From: Rariloculus sp965263005
Lineage (GTDB): Bacteria; Pseudomonadota; Gammaproteobacteria; Steroidobacterales; Rariloculaceae
DNA length: 64,000 bases
NCBI RefSeq assembly: GCF_965263005.1
Contig: NZ_OZ253579.1
Span: 682,001-746,000 of the forward strand
Direction of reading: 5' to 3'
Position numbers and translations under genes: made by a program. The number at the start of each line of letters is the position of its first letter. Positions within the stretch are counted from its first letter, which is position 1. Shown here piece by piece: positions 41,098 through 51,293 of this stretch. The notes beneath the pieces are model-generated. The model was given only the letters and a program-made list of their open reading frames with translations. It did no database searches and was not told where the DNA came from.

Positions 41098-42705
41098 ATG
41101 ACAAGAATGGCGATCGGGCGCGGCTCGGCCTCGATAACGGCGCTGCTCGCGGCGCTCACATCGCTGGCGGTCTCGGCGCAACCTCGGTCCGCTGAATCGA
41201 TCGCCGCGATGTTGGCCGAGCCGATGCCTTACGTGCCCGCGGTGCTCGGCAGCTTTTCTCACGAAATCTCGTCGGACGTACCGGAGGCGCAGGACTACTT
41301 CGATCAGGGCTACCAGCTCATGTACGCGTTCGCCAAGTACGAAGCCGCGCGCTCGTTCCGCGAAGCCCGGAAGCTCGATCCGGAATGCGCGATCTGCTAC
41401 TGGGGCGAAGCGTGGGCCTGGGGGTCGTACCTGAACTTTCCGATGACCGAGGCCGAGGCTCCGTTTGCCTATGCGGCGATCGGCAAGGCGCTCGAGCTGC
41501 GTGACGCCGCGACCCCGCGCGAGCAGGCCTATATCGATGCGCTCGCGGTGCGCTACGTGGCCGATTACGATCCCGGAGCGCGGCGCGCGCAGGACGAAGC
41601 CTACGCCGACGCCACACGCGCGCTGGCCGAGCAGTATCCGGACGATCTCGACGCCGTCACGCTTCATGCCGATGCGCTGTTCCTGCTCGAGCCCAGGCGC
41701 GGCTACCGCGATCTCGACGATCCGAACGTCGAGCGGATTCACGCCGTGCTCGAGAGCGTACTCGCGCGCGACATTCGTCACCCGGGCGCCTGCCATCTGT
41801 ACATTCACGCGACCGAGTCGACGGTCAGCCCCGGGCTTGCCGAGCCCTGCTCCGAGTACATCGGCAATTCGATCCCGGGTGCGAGCCACATCAATCACAT
41901 GCCGTCGCACACCTGGAACGAGATCGGCCGCTGGGGCGACAGCGTGCGCGCCAACATCCAGGCCTGGCACTCGGACCTCAAGGCCGCGACGCGCCAGGGT
42001 GTCGCGATCTATCCGCCGCACAATCTGCACATGTTGTTCTTCGCGGCATCGTTCGACGGCCAGGGCGCTATCGCGATGCGGGCGGGCAAGGACTACACGA
42101 AGTTGACCGCAGACAACACGTTCGAGCTTCTGACGCTCGTGCGCTTCGGACGCTTCGAGGAAATCCTCGAGGTCACGGAGCGTGCCGAGGCCGATTATGC
42201 GGCCGGCGTCTGGGACTTCGCCCACGGTTACGCCAGGGTCAAGCTTGGCGACGCCGATTTTGCGCGTGCGCATCTGGCGCGGCTCAGGGAGATTACCGAG
42301 ACAACCGACGCCGTTGTCCGCTTCGATCAGGCCTCGCTCCTGCTCGGCGTGCTCGGAGAAATCCTCGCCGGCGAGATCCAGTGGAGTCAGGGCAACCTGC
42401 GTGCAGCGATCGCCGCATTCGAACGCGCAGTCGAGCACGAGGACGAGCTTGGTTACGATGAGCCTGAGCCGCTGCCGTTCGCGGCGCGCCACTGGCTCGG
42501 TGCCGCGCTGCTTGCGGCGGGCCGCGATTCCGATGCAGAGCGCGCCTACCGCGAGGAGCTCGAGGACCATCCGCGCAACGGCTGGTCGCTGTTCGGCCTG
42601 CGCGAGGCGCTCGCGGCCCAGGGTGAATCGGACCCGGCCGTCGACGAGGGCTTCGAGCAGAGCTGGGCCAGGGCTGACGTATGGATCACTGCATCGCGCT
42701 TCTGA
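41098..42705 (+). CDS. Exported TPR-repeat protein
   Basis: A 535-residue protein from an ATG with GGAGG upstream. The signal peptide (ALTSLAVSAQ) is followed by many tetratricopeptide-like helical pairs, e.g. FDQGYQLMYAFAKYEAARSF, CAICYWGEAWAWG, AYADATRALAEQYPDDLDAV and LRAAIAAFERAVEH. HPGACHLYIHATE and HINHMPSHTWNEIGRW are conserved His-rich segments known from this TPR family and could bind a metal or heme. Probably a periplasmic scaffold; no catalytic function can be assigned. Confidence 0.85.
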   Translation: MTRMAIGRGSASITALLAALTSLAVSAQPRSAESIAAMLAEPMPYVPAVLGSFSHEISSDVPEAQDYFDQGYQLMYAFAKYEAARSFREARKLDPECAICYWGEAWAWGSYLNFPMTEAEAPFAYAAIGKALELRDAATPREQAYIDALAVRYVADYDPGARRAQDEAYADATRALAEQYPDDLDAVTLHADALFLLEPRRGYRDLDDPNVERIHAVLESVLARDIRHPGACHLYIHATESTVSPGLAEPCSEYIGNSIPGASHINHMPSHTWNEIGRWGDSVRANIQAWHSDLKAATRQGVAIYPPHNLHMLFFAASFDGQGAIAMRAGKDYTKLTADNTFELLTLVRFGRFEEILEVTERAEADYAAGVWDFAHGYARVKLGDADFARAHLARLREITETTDAVVRFDQASLLLGVLGEILAGEIQWSQGNLRAAIAAFERAVEHEDELGYDEPEPLPFAARHWLGAALLAAGRDSDAERAYREELEDHPRNGWSLFGLREALAAQGESDPAVDEGFEQSWARADVWITASRF

Positions 42706-42820
42706 CCTTGCGTGTGCCTCGTCGGCAGTCGGGACCTGTCCCGGTTGAACCCGCGCGATCGGGGCCGGATCGTGGCAGACTCTTGCCTATCGAAAACTGG
42801 AATCCTTCTGGGGAAAAACG

Positions 42821-43657
42821 ATGAAAAGACAGCTTACGTTTTGGTTTGCAATGGCGCTCGGTACGGCCGCGGCGCTTGCGCAAGCGCCGCAAAGGAACTG
42901 GAACGAGCCGTTTCCGGCGCACCGGATCATGGACAATCTCTACTTCGTCGGCACGGTGCCGCTCGGCACGTTTCTCGTGACGACGCCGGCCGGGCACATC
43001 CTGATCAACAGTGATTTCGAGTCGACCGTGCCGGTGATTCGCGACAGCGTCGAGTCGCTCGGTTTCGATTTCGAGGACATCGAGATCGTGCTCGGCAGCC
43101 ACGCGCACGGCGACCACATGCAAGCCGACGCACTGGTCAAGGAGATGACGGGGGCCGAGGTCATGGCCATGGCCGAGGACGTGCCGGCGCTGCGCAGGAT
43201 GCGGCCGGGCGGCAAGGAGCATCCGATCGACCGCGTGCTCGAGGACGGTGAAGAGGTCACGCTCGGCGGCACGACGTTGACGGCGCACCGGACGCCCGGA
43301 CACACCAGGGGCTGCACGAGTTGGGGGCTCGAGGTCGAAGAGGAGGGCCGTGTCTACAACGCGCTGATCGTCTGCAGTTTCGGCGTCAACGCCAACTATG
43401 TGCTCGTCGACAATCCCGACTACCCCGAGATCGTCGAAGACTACGAGAGGACGTTCGCCATGGCGCGTGAATTGCCCGTCGATGTGTTCCTTGGCTCGCA
43501 CGGTTTCTGGTACGGCCTCGACGAGAAATACGAGCAGCTTCAGGACCGGAGTCCCGGCGATCCGAATCCGTTCGTCGATCGCGCGGGCTTCCTCGCGCAC
43601 GTCGACCTGCAGGAGCGCAACTTCAGGGCAATGCTCGCGGCACAGCAGGCCGAGTAG
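42821..43657 (+). CDS. Exported subclass B3-like metallo-beta-lactamase-fold hydrolase
   Basis: A 278-residue protein with a signal peptide (ALGTAAALAQAPQ) and intact zinc ligands: SHAHGDHMQ (HxHxDH), PGHTRGCTSWGL and FLGSHGFWYGL, in the order and spacing of subclass B3 enzymes. FEDIEIVLGSHAHGDH is typical of B3 proteins from environmental bacteria. It could hydrolyse beta-lactams, but many B3-like enzymes act on other substrates, so resistance should not be assumed. Single gene. Confidence 0.87.
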   Translation: MKRQLTFWFAMALGTAAALAQAPQRNWNEPFPAHRIMDNLYFVGTVPLGTFLVTTPAGHILINSDFESTVPVIRDSVESLGFDFEDIEIVLGSHAHGDHMQADALVKEMTGAEVMAMAEDVPALRRMRPGGKEHPIDRVLEDGEEVTLGGTTLTAHRTPGHTRGCTSWGLEVEEEGRVYNALIVCSFGVNANYVLVDNPDYPEIVEDYERTFAMARELPVDVFLGSHGFWYGLDEKYEQLQDRSPGDPNPFVDRAGFLAHVDLQERNFRAMLAAQQAE

Positions 43658-43899
43658 CGTCTGGCGGCGCCCGTCGAGCCTCGACGCCGACGCCCGTCGC
43701 GGCGCTGCTTGTATCGGAGCGCCGAGCACCTGGCTTGCCCCGGGTGGCAATGCCGTATGATTACCGAGACCGTATTTGACCGCGGTTTCAACAGCGCCGT
43801 TCATTGCTCAAGGGCGTTCAGGCGGATGTTCAGTGTCAGTGCAAGCGAGTTCAGGGGGAAACTCATCGGACAGCGCGCATGGCGGATGAGGTGACGATA

Positions 43900-44400
43900 G
43901 TGGTCTACAAGTGCAACTTGAACGAAATGAAGTGGGCGCAGATGGGAAATGGTGCGCAGATTCACCACTCGCGCAAGACGCTCACGCCGTTCGATCAGGC
44001 CTATCTGCCGAAATTCGGCGTTTCGCTATATCGGCTCGCACCCGGCAAGCGGGCGTTTCCGCGTCATGAGCATCTTGCGAACGACGAAGGCATCCTCGTG
44101 ACCAGGGGCAGCGGGACGCTACGCTACGGTGACCAGGAGATCGCGCTGGCCGAAGGCGACTACGTTCACTTGCCGGCCGCGTCGGGCCGCGCGCACCACA
44201 TGATCAACACGAGCGAAGCCGAGCTTGAGTACTACTGCTTCTCGAGCATCGTCTTGCCCGAGACCGTGCTCTACCCGGACTCGAACAAGCTTGGTGCGTA
44301 TTCGCTGAAAAAAGCCGTCCACGGTGGCGGTTGGCAGCGCTCAGGCTACATTCTGCGTAACGAGCCGGTCGGCTATTTCGACGGCGAGGAGCCCGATTGA
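43900..44400 (+). CDS. Cupin-domain protein
   Basis: A 166-residue cupin. Motif 1 includes FPRHEHLANDEGILVTRGSG and motif 2 AEGDYVHLPAASGRAHHMIN, with metal-binding His and Glu residues. I chose a GTG at 43900 with GAGG eight bases upstream; an ATG at 43879 in the same frame lacks a good ribosome site. There is no signal peptide. The ligand is unknown; the fold serves sugar, amino-acid and metal enzymes alike. Confidence 0.82.
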   Translation: MVYKCNLNEMKWAQMGNGAQIHHSRKTLTPFDQAYLPKFGVSLYRLAPGKRAFPRHEHLANDEGILVTRGSGTLRYGDQEIALAEGDYVHLPAASGRAHHMINTSEAELEYYCFSSIVLPETVLYPDSNKLGAYSLKKAVHGGGWQRSGYILRNEPVGYFDGEEPD

Positions 44401-44679
44401 GCGGTGCCGCTTACGACTGCGGCAACGCATCGATGTACTCCACCATGCGTTGACGTTCGGACGCGTCAGGCAGTCGGCCGAGCGCCGCGCCCATTGCACC
44501 TGTCCACGACCCCGTGAAGACAGTCCATCGCAGATCAACCGAGGGAAGGAAACGTCTCGATCCTGGACGCACGGGGGACGATTCAACCTTGCGCTGACAC
44601 GGATCGGGGTCAGGTTGGCAAACCCGATGCTTTCGGTTAGCGTGTGCCGTACCTGCCCTCCCACCCACCAGGAGTTCCC

Positions 44680-45342
44680 ATGCACGCAGTTACGTTTGCG
44701 GCCGCGCTCGCGCTCGGCCTGGGTGCTTCAGGCGCGACCGCCCAGACACTCGATACCGAAGAAAACAGAACCCTGTACGCATTGGGCATTATCCTCGGCA
44801 ACAACTTGCAGCAGTTGAGCTTGACGGCACCAGAGTTGACGCTGGTCGAAGCCGGTCTCCGGGACGCCGTGCTCGGCAGCGAGCCGAGAGTCGACATGGC
44901 TGTCTACGGTGCGCAAATTCAGACGTTGTCGAACGCACGCGAAGCGGCCGCAGCGGCGGCCGAGAAGGCGGCGGCGCTTGCGTTTCTCGACGAAATGTCG
45001 CAGGAATCCGGTGCCGAGCGGACGGCCTCGGGACTCGTCTATATTGCGATGACCGCGGGTACGGGCGCGAGCCCAACGGCGACAGATACCGTAAATGTCC
45101 ACTACCACGGCACTCTGCGCGACGGTACGGTATTCGATAGCTCCGTCGATCGCGGCGAACCGATCTCGTTCTCGCTGAGCGGTGTTATCCCGTGCTGGAC
45201 CGAAGGCGTACAGATGATGCAGGTCGGCGCCAAGAGCAAGCTCGTGTGCCCGTCGAATACTGCCTACGGAGATAGAGGGCAGGGCGCGATACCGGGTGGC
45301 GCGGCGTTGGTGTTCGAGGTCGAGTTGCTCGCCATCGAGTAA
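44680..45342 (+). CDS. Exported FKBP-type peptidyl-prolyl isomerase
   Basis: A 220-residue protein: signal peptide (ASGATAQT), an N-terminal FkpA-like helical dimerisation region (LYALGIILGNNLQQLSL through EAAAAAAEKAAALAFLDEM), and a C-terminal FKBP domain (VNVHYHGTLRDGTVFDSSVD, GVIPCWTEGVQMMQVGAK and YGDRGQGAIPGGAALVFEVE). It would help fold periplasmic proteins. The ATG at 44680 follows AGGAG. The 280 bases before it show no gene. Confidence 0.92.
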   Translation: MHAVTFAAALALGLGASGATAQTLDTEENRTLYALGIILGNNLQQLSLTAPELTLVEAGLRDAVLGSEPRVDMAVYGAQIQTLSNAREAAAAAAEKAAALAFLDEMSQESGAERTASGLVYIAMTAGTGASPTATDTVNVHYHGTLRDGTVFDSSVDRGEPISFSLSGVIPCWTEGVQMMQVGAKSKLVCPSNTAYGDRGQGAIPGGAALVFEVELLAIE

Positions 45343-45418
45343 CGGCGCGCGCGAAGCCGTAACTGCCCGATCTCGTCGACTCGATCCCTGCCGGCGTCGG
45401 CCGGTCGTCGACGGGCCC

Positions 45419-46756
45419 TCAGATATCGAGCAGCCCCGTGCTGTCTCCGAAGCTATCCTGGTGCACGCCGAGCTTGTCGAGCATGCTCACAAGCAGGTTG
45501 GACATTGGCGTATGCGCCTGATGTCTGAGATGGCGTCCGCCCTGGAGCCGGCCTGACGCGCCGCCGGCCAGAATCACGGGCAGCGGGTCGAAATTGTGCT
45601 CGTTCCCATCGCTCAGGCTGCTGCCGTAGAGAATCATCGAATTGTCGAGCAGCGTGCCGTCGCCGTCGGGCGTGCTTCTCAGCTTGTCGAGGAACCAGGT
45701 CAGCGTCTTGACGTGGTAGGTGTTGATCAGCGCGAACTGGTCCATGTTCTTGCGGTCGTTGGAGTGGTGCGAGGCATTGTGAAAGCCCTCGCGCACGCCG
45801 CTTCCCGCATAGCGCGCGTTGCTGTTTTCGCGAGCGAGCATGAGCGTCGAGATTCGCGTGATCTCCGTCCGGTAGGCCAGCACCTGCAGGTCGAACATCA
45901 GGTTCAGATGTTCCTCGAAATCGTTCGGAACGCCGACGGGCGCTTCCGGCAGCTCAAGCCCGGTTGACAGCTTGCTGTCAACGAGGTCGACGCGCCGCTC
46001 GATCTCGCGCACCTCGTCGAGATACTGCTCGAGCCGCCTGCTGTCGGCGGCCGGCAGATCGCGCTTCAGCGAGTCGACCTGGCTGCCCACCGAATCGAGC
46101 AGGCTCTTCGCCTGCTGCCTGCGTTCGCGCCGTTGTGCGTCGGTGCCGCCGTCGCCGAACAGCCGCTCGAAGACGACTTGCGGGTTGTTCTCCATCGGCA
46201 GCGGCAGCGTCGCCGACTTCCACGACAGCGTGTTGCGGTAGGCGCAGGTGAAGTCGCGGTCGCAGTTGAGCCCGAGCGGTTCGAGCGAAAGCTCGATTGA
46301 CGGCAGCGGCGTGTCCTGGCCGACGTGAAGCGCCGCGGCCTGATCGATGGTCGGCCCGAGATGGGCTTCGCCGCCCTTGACCGGGTGCGCCCCGCTCAAA
46401 AAGACAGCGGCGGCCCGGACGTGGTTTTCAGCGCCGCCCGTGTCCTCGCCTGGCCACGGCGCGACTTGCGCGTGGGCGAGGTCGCTGACGACGCAGACCT
46501 GATCGCGGAATGGTTCGAGAGGCGCGAGGATCTCGGAGAACTCGAAGTCCGTGCCCGCCGTGGCCGGCGTCCACTTGTCCATTGTCGCGCCGTGCGGAAT
46601 GTAGATGCAGCCCAGGCGCGTTTTCGGAGCCGCGGCTGTCTGGGCGAGGGCCGTCCTGGCCGGGATCATTGAGTCAAGCAGCGGCAGCGCGATCGCGGCG
46701 CCCGCTCCGCGGAGCAGCGTCCGGCGTGACAGGTGTTTTTTCGTAATGAACGCCAT
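45419..46756 (-). CDS. DUF1552-family Tat-exported protein (cassette copy 2)
   Basis: A 445-residue paralogue of 14480-15766, sharing the opening ITKKHLSRRT...GAGA.IALPLLD and its Tat signal. The same late signature is present: NASHHSNDRKN, then ILYGSSLSDGNEHNFDPLPV. It begins 15 bases after the DUF1592-type gene, and unlike copy 1 it ends the cassette, with the ankyrin gene first. Function unknown; pairing with DUF1592 is the usual arrangement. Confidence 0.88.
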   Translation of the reverse strand: MAFITKKHLSRRTLLRGAGAAIALPLLDSMIPARTALAQTAAAPKTRLGCIYIPHGATMDKWTPATAGTDFEFSEILAPLEPFRDQVCVVSDLAHAQVAPWPGEDTGGAENHVRAAAVFLSGAHPVKGGEAHLGPTIDQAAALHVGQDTPLPSIELSLEPLGLNCDRDFTCAYRNTLSWKSATLPLPMENNPQVVFERLFGDGGTDAQRRERRQQAKSLLDSVGSQVDSLKRDLPAADSRRLEQYLDEVREIERRVDLVDSKLSTGLELPEAPVGVPNDFEEHLNLMFDLQVLAYRTEITRISTLMLARENSNARYAGSGVREGFHNASHHSNDRKNMDQFALINTYHVKTLTWFLDKLRSTPDGDGTLLDNSMILYGSSLSDGNEHNFDPLPVILAGGASGRLQGGRHLRHQAHTPMSNLLVSMLDKLGVHQDSFGDSTGLLDI

Positions 46757-46771
46757 CGGTCCGATGGTAAT

Positions 46772-49080
46772 CTAGTCTGCGGCCGTTTGCTGCCCTGAGC
46801 CTGCCTTGCGCTTGGTGCGAAAGGCCGGGCTCTTGACGACGCCGGCGATGAGGCGCGCGAAGCGGTGGTCGTCGTCGGCCGCTTCCCGCACGATGGCTCG
46901 AACGGCCGGCATGTCGTAGTGCTCGACCGTTCTGCCGAGCGCGTAGGCCATGAGCTTCTCCGTTGCACGCGTGACGAATAGCTCGCGCCGCTCGAGCAGA
47001 GCGGCCCGCAGGCCGGCGGGCCCGTCCAGGGCAGTGCCGTCCCAGAGATCGCCGCTCGCGTTGATCGTCGTGCCGCCGTCCGCATCGCGCCACTTGCCGA
47101 TGAGGTCGAAGTTCTCAAGCGCGAAGCCGATCGGGTCGATCATGTTGTGGCAGCCCGCGCAGGCAGGATCCTCGCGGTGCCGCTCGAGCTGCGCGCGCAT
47201 CGATGCCGGCTCGCCCGCCTCGGCGGCTCGGGTGTCGAGGTCGGTATCGACGTCCGGAGGTGGGTTTGGCGCCGGCGTACCGAGAATGTTCTCCATGATC
47301 CACGCGCCGCGCATGACGGGCGAGGTCCTGTTCGGCGCCGAAGTAACGGTCAGCAGGCTGCCGTGACCGAGCAGGCCGCGCCGCGCATCGTCCCGGAGCG
47401 CAACGCGCCTGAAGCGGCTGCCGCGAACGTTCGGCATCCCGTAGTGGCGGGCAAGGCGTTCGTCGACGAAGGTGTAGTCGGCATCGATCAGATCGACGAT
47501 GCCGCGATCCTCGCGAAGAATGCTCTCGAACAGCAACTCCGTCTCACGCCGAAACGACCGGCGCAGATTACCGTCGAACTCGTTTGAAATCGGACTGACC
47601 GTGTCGAGTTGCCTGAGCCCCAGCCACTGCGATGCGAAGTTCTCGACGAGCGCGGTGGCTTTTGGGTCCGCGAGCATGCGCTCGACCTCGCCTTCGAGCC
47701 CTGCGGTGTCCGCGAGCCGCCCGTCGCCCGCGGCCTTGAGCAGTGCGTCATCGGGGATGCTGCTCCATAGGAAGAACGAAAGGCGCGAGGCGAGCTCGAA
47801 TCCCTCGAGCGCGTAGACTTCGCCTTCGGCGCGGTCCGGCGGCTCGCGCTCGAACCGGAAGATGAACTGCGGATCGACGAGCACCCGCGCGAGCGCGTGC
47901 TGAATGCCGGTTTCGAAGCTGCCGAGCGCGCTTCCTGTGCGATAGAACTCAAGCAGCGTCTCCAGTGACGGGTCGGACGATGCGACGGGGCGCCTGAACG
48001 CGCGCGTCGCAAGCGCCGTGAGAATGTCCGTCGCGCAGCGTTCTTCGTCACTCGCCTGCGCCGGCTGGCAGATGAAGATTCGGCGCCTGCTCGGCGTGTC
48101 GCCGGCCCCGGATGCCTTGAGCGGCCGATGATGGACACGGCCTGCACGCCGGGACTGCCCGCATGCACGGAATAGAGATCGTCGACGCCCGTGGGCCGGC
48201 TCGAGCGCACGACCGCGGCGCCGAGTGTGTGCGGCCCCGCTTCGACGGGGAGCACGAAACGCGGCGGCCCGCCGCGGCCGAGGAGCCGAACCCGCTCGCC
48301 GTTCATCGTGACCTCGACCGGGTCGTCGCCGCCGACGGACGGCAGCCCGAAGCCGCCGCCGGCACGGCGCACGCTGATCTCGTACTGCGCATCGAGCGGA
48401 AATACGTGACTGACGAGGATGCCGCCGCGCGTGCCGAGCGGCATACCGTCGAGATGCTCGGCCTGGGAAAGCCCGCGCGGCGCCGTATAGGTCGTGATCC
48501 CCGGACTGATCGTGGGGTCGCCGACCGCGAGCCGGCTGATCTCTGCCGCGGCCGACACATAGGCCTGCATGTGCGCCGGCGAGACGCTGAGCGCGCTCGC
48601 GACATTGTCAAATCCGTCGCGCGAGTCGTCGCCGGGTAACAGCGTCCGGGCGTCGACTGGCAGTGCGAGGAGATCGCGGATCGCGTTCGCGTACTCGGCG
48701 CGATTGAGACGGTGCAAGACGGGCGAACCGGGGTTCGGGTTGGCAAGCGCGGCCTCGTCGAGCGTTCCTTCGAGCCATGTGACGAGCGAATCGAGACGCG
48801 ACCGGTCGGGGCGGGGCTCGCCCGGCGGCGGCATCATGCGAGCGCGGAGCTTGCGGACTGCCGCCTCCCATGTCTCGCCATGACCCGCGATATCGTCGCG
48901 GTCGAGCGTGTCGAAGGCCACGCCACCTGCGAACTCACTTTCGTTGTGGCAACCGACGCAGTAGCGCTCGAGCAGCGCCCATTGTTCGTCGGCCGTCGGC
49001 GGCCCGGTCCCGGCAAGCCAAAGGAACAGGGCCGCCACGACAGCCAGCGACCCGAAAACCGCGATGCCGCGGTAGCTCAT
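46772..49080 (-). pseudogene. DUF1592-family cytochrome c-like protein with a one-base frameshift (cassette copy 2)
   Basis: From the ATG at 49080 (overlapping the ankyrin stop) one frame encodes an N-terminal membrane anchor (YRGIAVFGSLAVVAALFLWL), the heme site RYCVGCHNESEF and HRLNRAEYANAIRDLL, up to AVSIIG. At about 48121-48126 the frame changes; a second frame continues with recognisable DUF1592 sequence (LSFFLWSSIPDDALL, CAGCHNMIDPIGFALENFD) to 46772. Adding one C to GGCCGCTC restores a single 770-codon frame: the total of 2309 bases is one short of a multiple of three. Either a real mutation or a sequencing error. Confidence 0.85.
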
Positions 49081-50630
49081 TGCGGCTGCTCCGCGGCGAT
49101 CAGCTTCTCGATCAGCGCGATCGTAGCGGGCTTGTGCTCGGCGCCGACCGCGGCGAGGAAAACGCCCTCGGCCCAGCGGATTGGCGTGCGGCCCTCGACG
49201 TCGGCGACATCCAGCCGCGCACCGTTGGCAACGAGGAATTCGATGATCTCGTTCGAGCCCCGGTTCGCGGCGCCGAGCAGGGCCGTCAGGCCCATCGAAT
49301 TGGTCGCGTTGATGTCCGCGCCGAGCTCGAGGCAGAGCGCGACGGCTTCGAGCAGCGCCGCGTTCGACACCGTATAGGTCTGCGCAACGACCCAGTTCAT
49401 TCCGGCCGCCGCCATGAGCGGCGTGGTGCCCGCGGAGGCCGGCAGATTGGGATCTGCGCCGTGGTCGAGCAGCAGGCGCATCGCGGCCGTGTCGCCCGAC
49501 AGTGCGGCCCGCAGGAACGGCGTCTGGCCCGTAAGATCGACCCACGACACGTCGCCGAGCGAATACAGCCAGCGCCGGCTCGGCGGCACGTCGCGCGTAC
49601 GCGCGTTGACCTCGGCGCCGCGCTCGAGCAGCTCGCCGATGAAATCGAGTATCGGCCCGCGGTCCACACCATTGTCGGCCGGACTGTCCTGGTCCCGGTT
49701 ATTCATGTCGAGGTTGCGGTACTCCACGGCGGCGAACAGAGGCGTACGTCCCCAAAAGTCGTCGACGTTGACGTTGGCGCCGCGCTCGAGCAGCAAGCGC
49801 GCGATCTCAAGCTGATTGTTGAGCGTGGCCATCAGCAGCGGGGTGATACCGTTCGCTTCGGCGAGCTCGAGGCTGGCGCCCGCGTCGACGAGCAGCCGTG
49901 TCGCGTCGAGCCGGCCGTCCCTGGCCGCATAGAGCAGCGGTGTCATCCCGCCCCTCGTGGCCGCGCGGCGGCCGCGGTCGGGCAGGCCGCCGCGATTGAT
50001 ACCCACGCCCTCCGAGCCACAACCCGTGCCCTTGCACGGCGGCGAAAATTCCGGCGTCGGCCCGATCCGCGTTTGCGCATCGATGTCGGCGCCGTGCGCG
50101 ATCAGCACCGCGACCGCGGCCGGATGGTTCTCGCGGACGGCCAACATCAGCGCCGTCTGCTCGAACGTGGGCTCGCGCGCGTCGACGGACGCACCTCGCT
50201 CGATCAACAGCGCCATCGCATCGGTCGTGCCCGTGCGCGTCGCTGTCATCAGTGCGGTCTCTCCTGTCGGGGCCGTTGCATTCGGGTCGGCGCCCGCGTC
50301 GAGCAATGCCGCAATGAGCGCGGCGCTGCCGTTGACGGCGGCGAGATGCAGCGGAGTTACGCCATAGCGGTCCTCGGCAGCCGCGCTCGCACCCGTGCGG
50401 ATCAGGAGTTCGGCCAAGTCGCGGTGTGCACCGCGGACAGCCCAATGGAGCGCCGTCGTTCCGTCGACGGCTGTGCCGTTGACGTCGGCGCCCGTATCGA
50501 GCATTGCGCCGACCAACGCAACATCGCCGCGTCCCGCGGCCTCGATCAATGCGGCATCCTCGTCGGCGAGCGCGGCCGTGGCCGAGATTACAAGCAGCGG
50601 CACCGTGCACTTCAACGTTCGGATAGGCAT
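49077..50630 (-). CDS. Exported ankyrin-repeat protein (cassette copy 2)
   Basis: A 517-residue protein with a signal peptide (LLVISATAALADE) and ankyrin repeats throughout (DGTTALHWAVRGAHR, YGVTPLHLAAVNGSA, TGETALMTATRTG, RGGMTPLLYAARDGRL, GITPLLMATLNNQ). Paralogue of 12827-14476, with the same GG(M/F)TPLLYAAR segment after a non-repeat insert. Here it is the first gene of the cassette; its stop overlaps the start of the DUF1592-type gene by four bases (ATGA). It starts at an ATG; a GTG one codon earlier is possible. Confidence 0.88.
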   Translation of the reverse strand: MPIRTLKCTVPLLVISATAALADEDAALIEAAGRGDVALVGAMLDTGADVNGTAVDGTTALHWAVRGAHRDLAELLIRTGASAAAEDRYGVTPLHLAAVNGSAALIAALLDAGADPNATAPTGETALMTATRTGTTDAMALLIERGASVDAREPTFEQTALMLAVRENHPAAVAVLIAHGADIDAQTRIGPTPEFSPPCKGTGCGSEGVGINRGGLPDRGRRAATRGGMTPLLYAARDGRLDATRLLVDAGASLELAEANGITPLLMATLNNQLEIARLLLERGANVNVDDFWGRTPLFAAVEYRNLDMNNRDQDSPADNGVDRGPILDFIGELLERGAEVNARTRDVPPSRRWLYSLGDVSWVDLTGQTPFLRAALSGDTAAMRLLLDHGADPNLPASAGTTPLMAAAGMNWVVAQTYTVSNAALLEAVALCLELGADINATNSMGLTALLGAANRGSNEIIEFLVANGARLDVADVEGRTPIRWAEGVFLAAVGAEHKPATIALIEKLIAAEQPQ

Positions 50631-50891
50631 CACGTCATACTCCCGGGTTGTCAGCGACCCGCCCGGCGCTGCCGGGCGTGCCCCCGTGCGGCCGGAGGTT
50701 CAGCCGATTGTAGATGATACGCAACGCCTTGCGGCCCGTGGCGAAACCCCGCGCGGCACGGAGACCGGCGAGGCGGTCTTCCGCCCCATGCAGCGGGGCT
50801 TTCACGACGGGCTGCTAGACGCCCTCGCGACGAACGCCGGGGAGACATGCGGTCTCGCGACCGTGTCCGCACACACCGCCGAAGGCGTGCC

Positions 50892-51293
50892 TCAATCCAG
50901 ATCGAGCCCTCCGAGCACAATCAGATAGTAGCTGACGATACCGACCACCTTGTCGTCCTCGATCACCAGCGCGTGGCTGATGTCGAAGCGTTCAAACAGC
51001 CGCGCGCAGTATCGCAGGCTCATGTCCGGCCGAACCGATATCACCGGTTTGGTCATGATCTCGTAGACGTTGACGCGTTCCGGCGCCCGGTCCCTCGCGA
51101 TGACTTGTTTGGCTATATCGGCGAACAGCAGCATGCCGAACTCGTCAGATTCGTTTCTTTTCCTGACAACAAGGCATGTGGCGCGGACCCGCTTCATGAT
51201 TCGCATCGCTTCCATCACGTCGATACCGCCGTCGACCTCGGTTACGGACTCGCGCATGACCTGGCGGACGGTGATTTCCCCACGTTCTTTCAT
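50892..51293 (-). CDS. CBS-domain pair protein
   Basis: A 133-residue protein made of two CBS motifs (VRQVMRESVTEV...VMEAMRIMKRVRATCLVV; then VYEIMTKPVISVRPDMSL and FDISHALVIEDDKVVGIVS). CBS pairs bind adenine nucleotides and act as energy or ligand sensors. It overlaps the PII-like gene (ATGA) as the last gene of the DUF1538 operon, so it probably regulates that transporter. The 258 bases upstream of 50892 hold no gene. Confidence 0.87.
   Translation of the reverse strand: MKERGEITVRQVMRESVTEVDGGIDVMEAMRIMKRVRATCLVVRKRNESDEFGMLLFADIAKQVIARDRAPERVNVYEIMTKPVISVRPDMSLRYCARLFERFDISHALVIEDDKVVGIVSYYLIVLGGLDLD

Noticed and set aside
42821..43657. Calling the B3-like enzyme a beta-lactam resistance gene
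   Set aside because: Zinc ligands fit subclass B3, but many environmental B3-like proteins have other substrates and nothing nearby points to resistance.
44411..44668. Minus-strand frame ending in RQRMVEYIDALPQS between cupin and FKBP genes
   Set aside because: The last 30 residues look faintly like a cytochrome c tail, but there is no heme motif and no start; too little to call.
45343..45418. GC-rich ACGGC...GCCGT hairpin between the convergent FKBP and DUF1552 genes as a terminator
   Set aside because: A short stem is possible but there is no T-run on either strand, so a rho-independent terminator is not supported.
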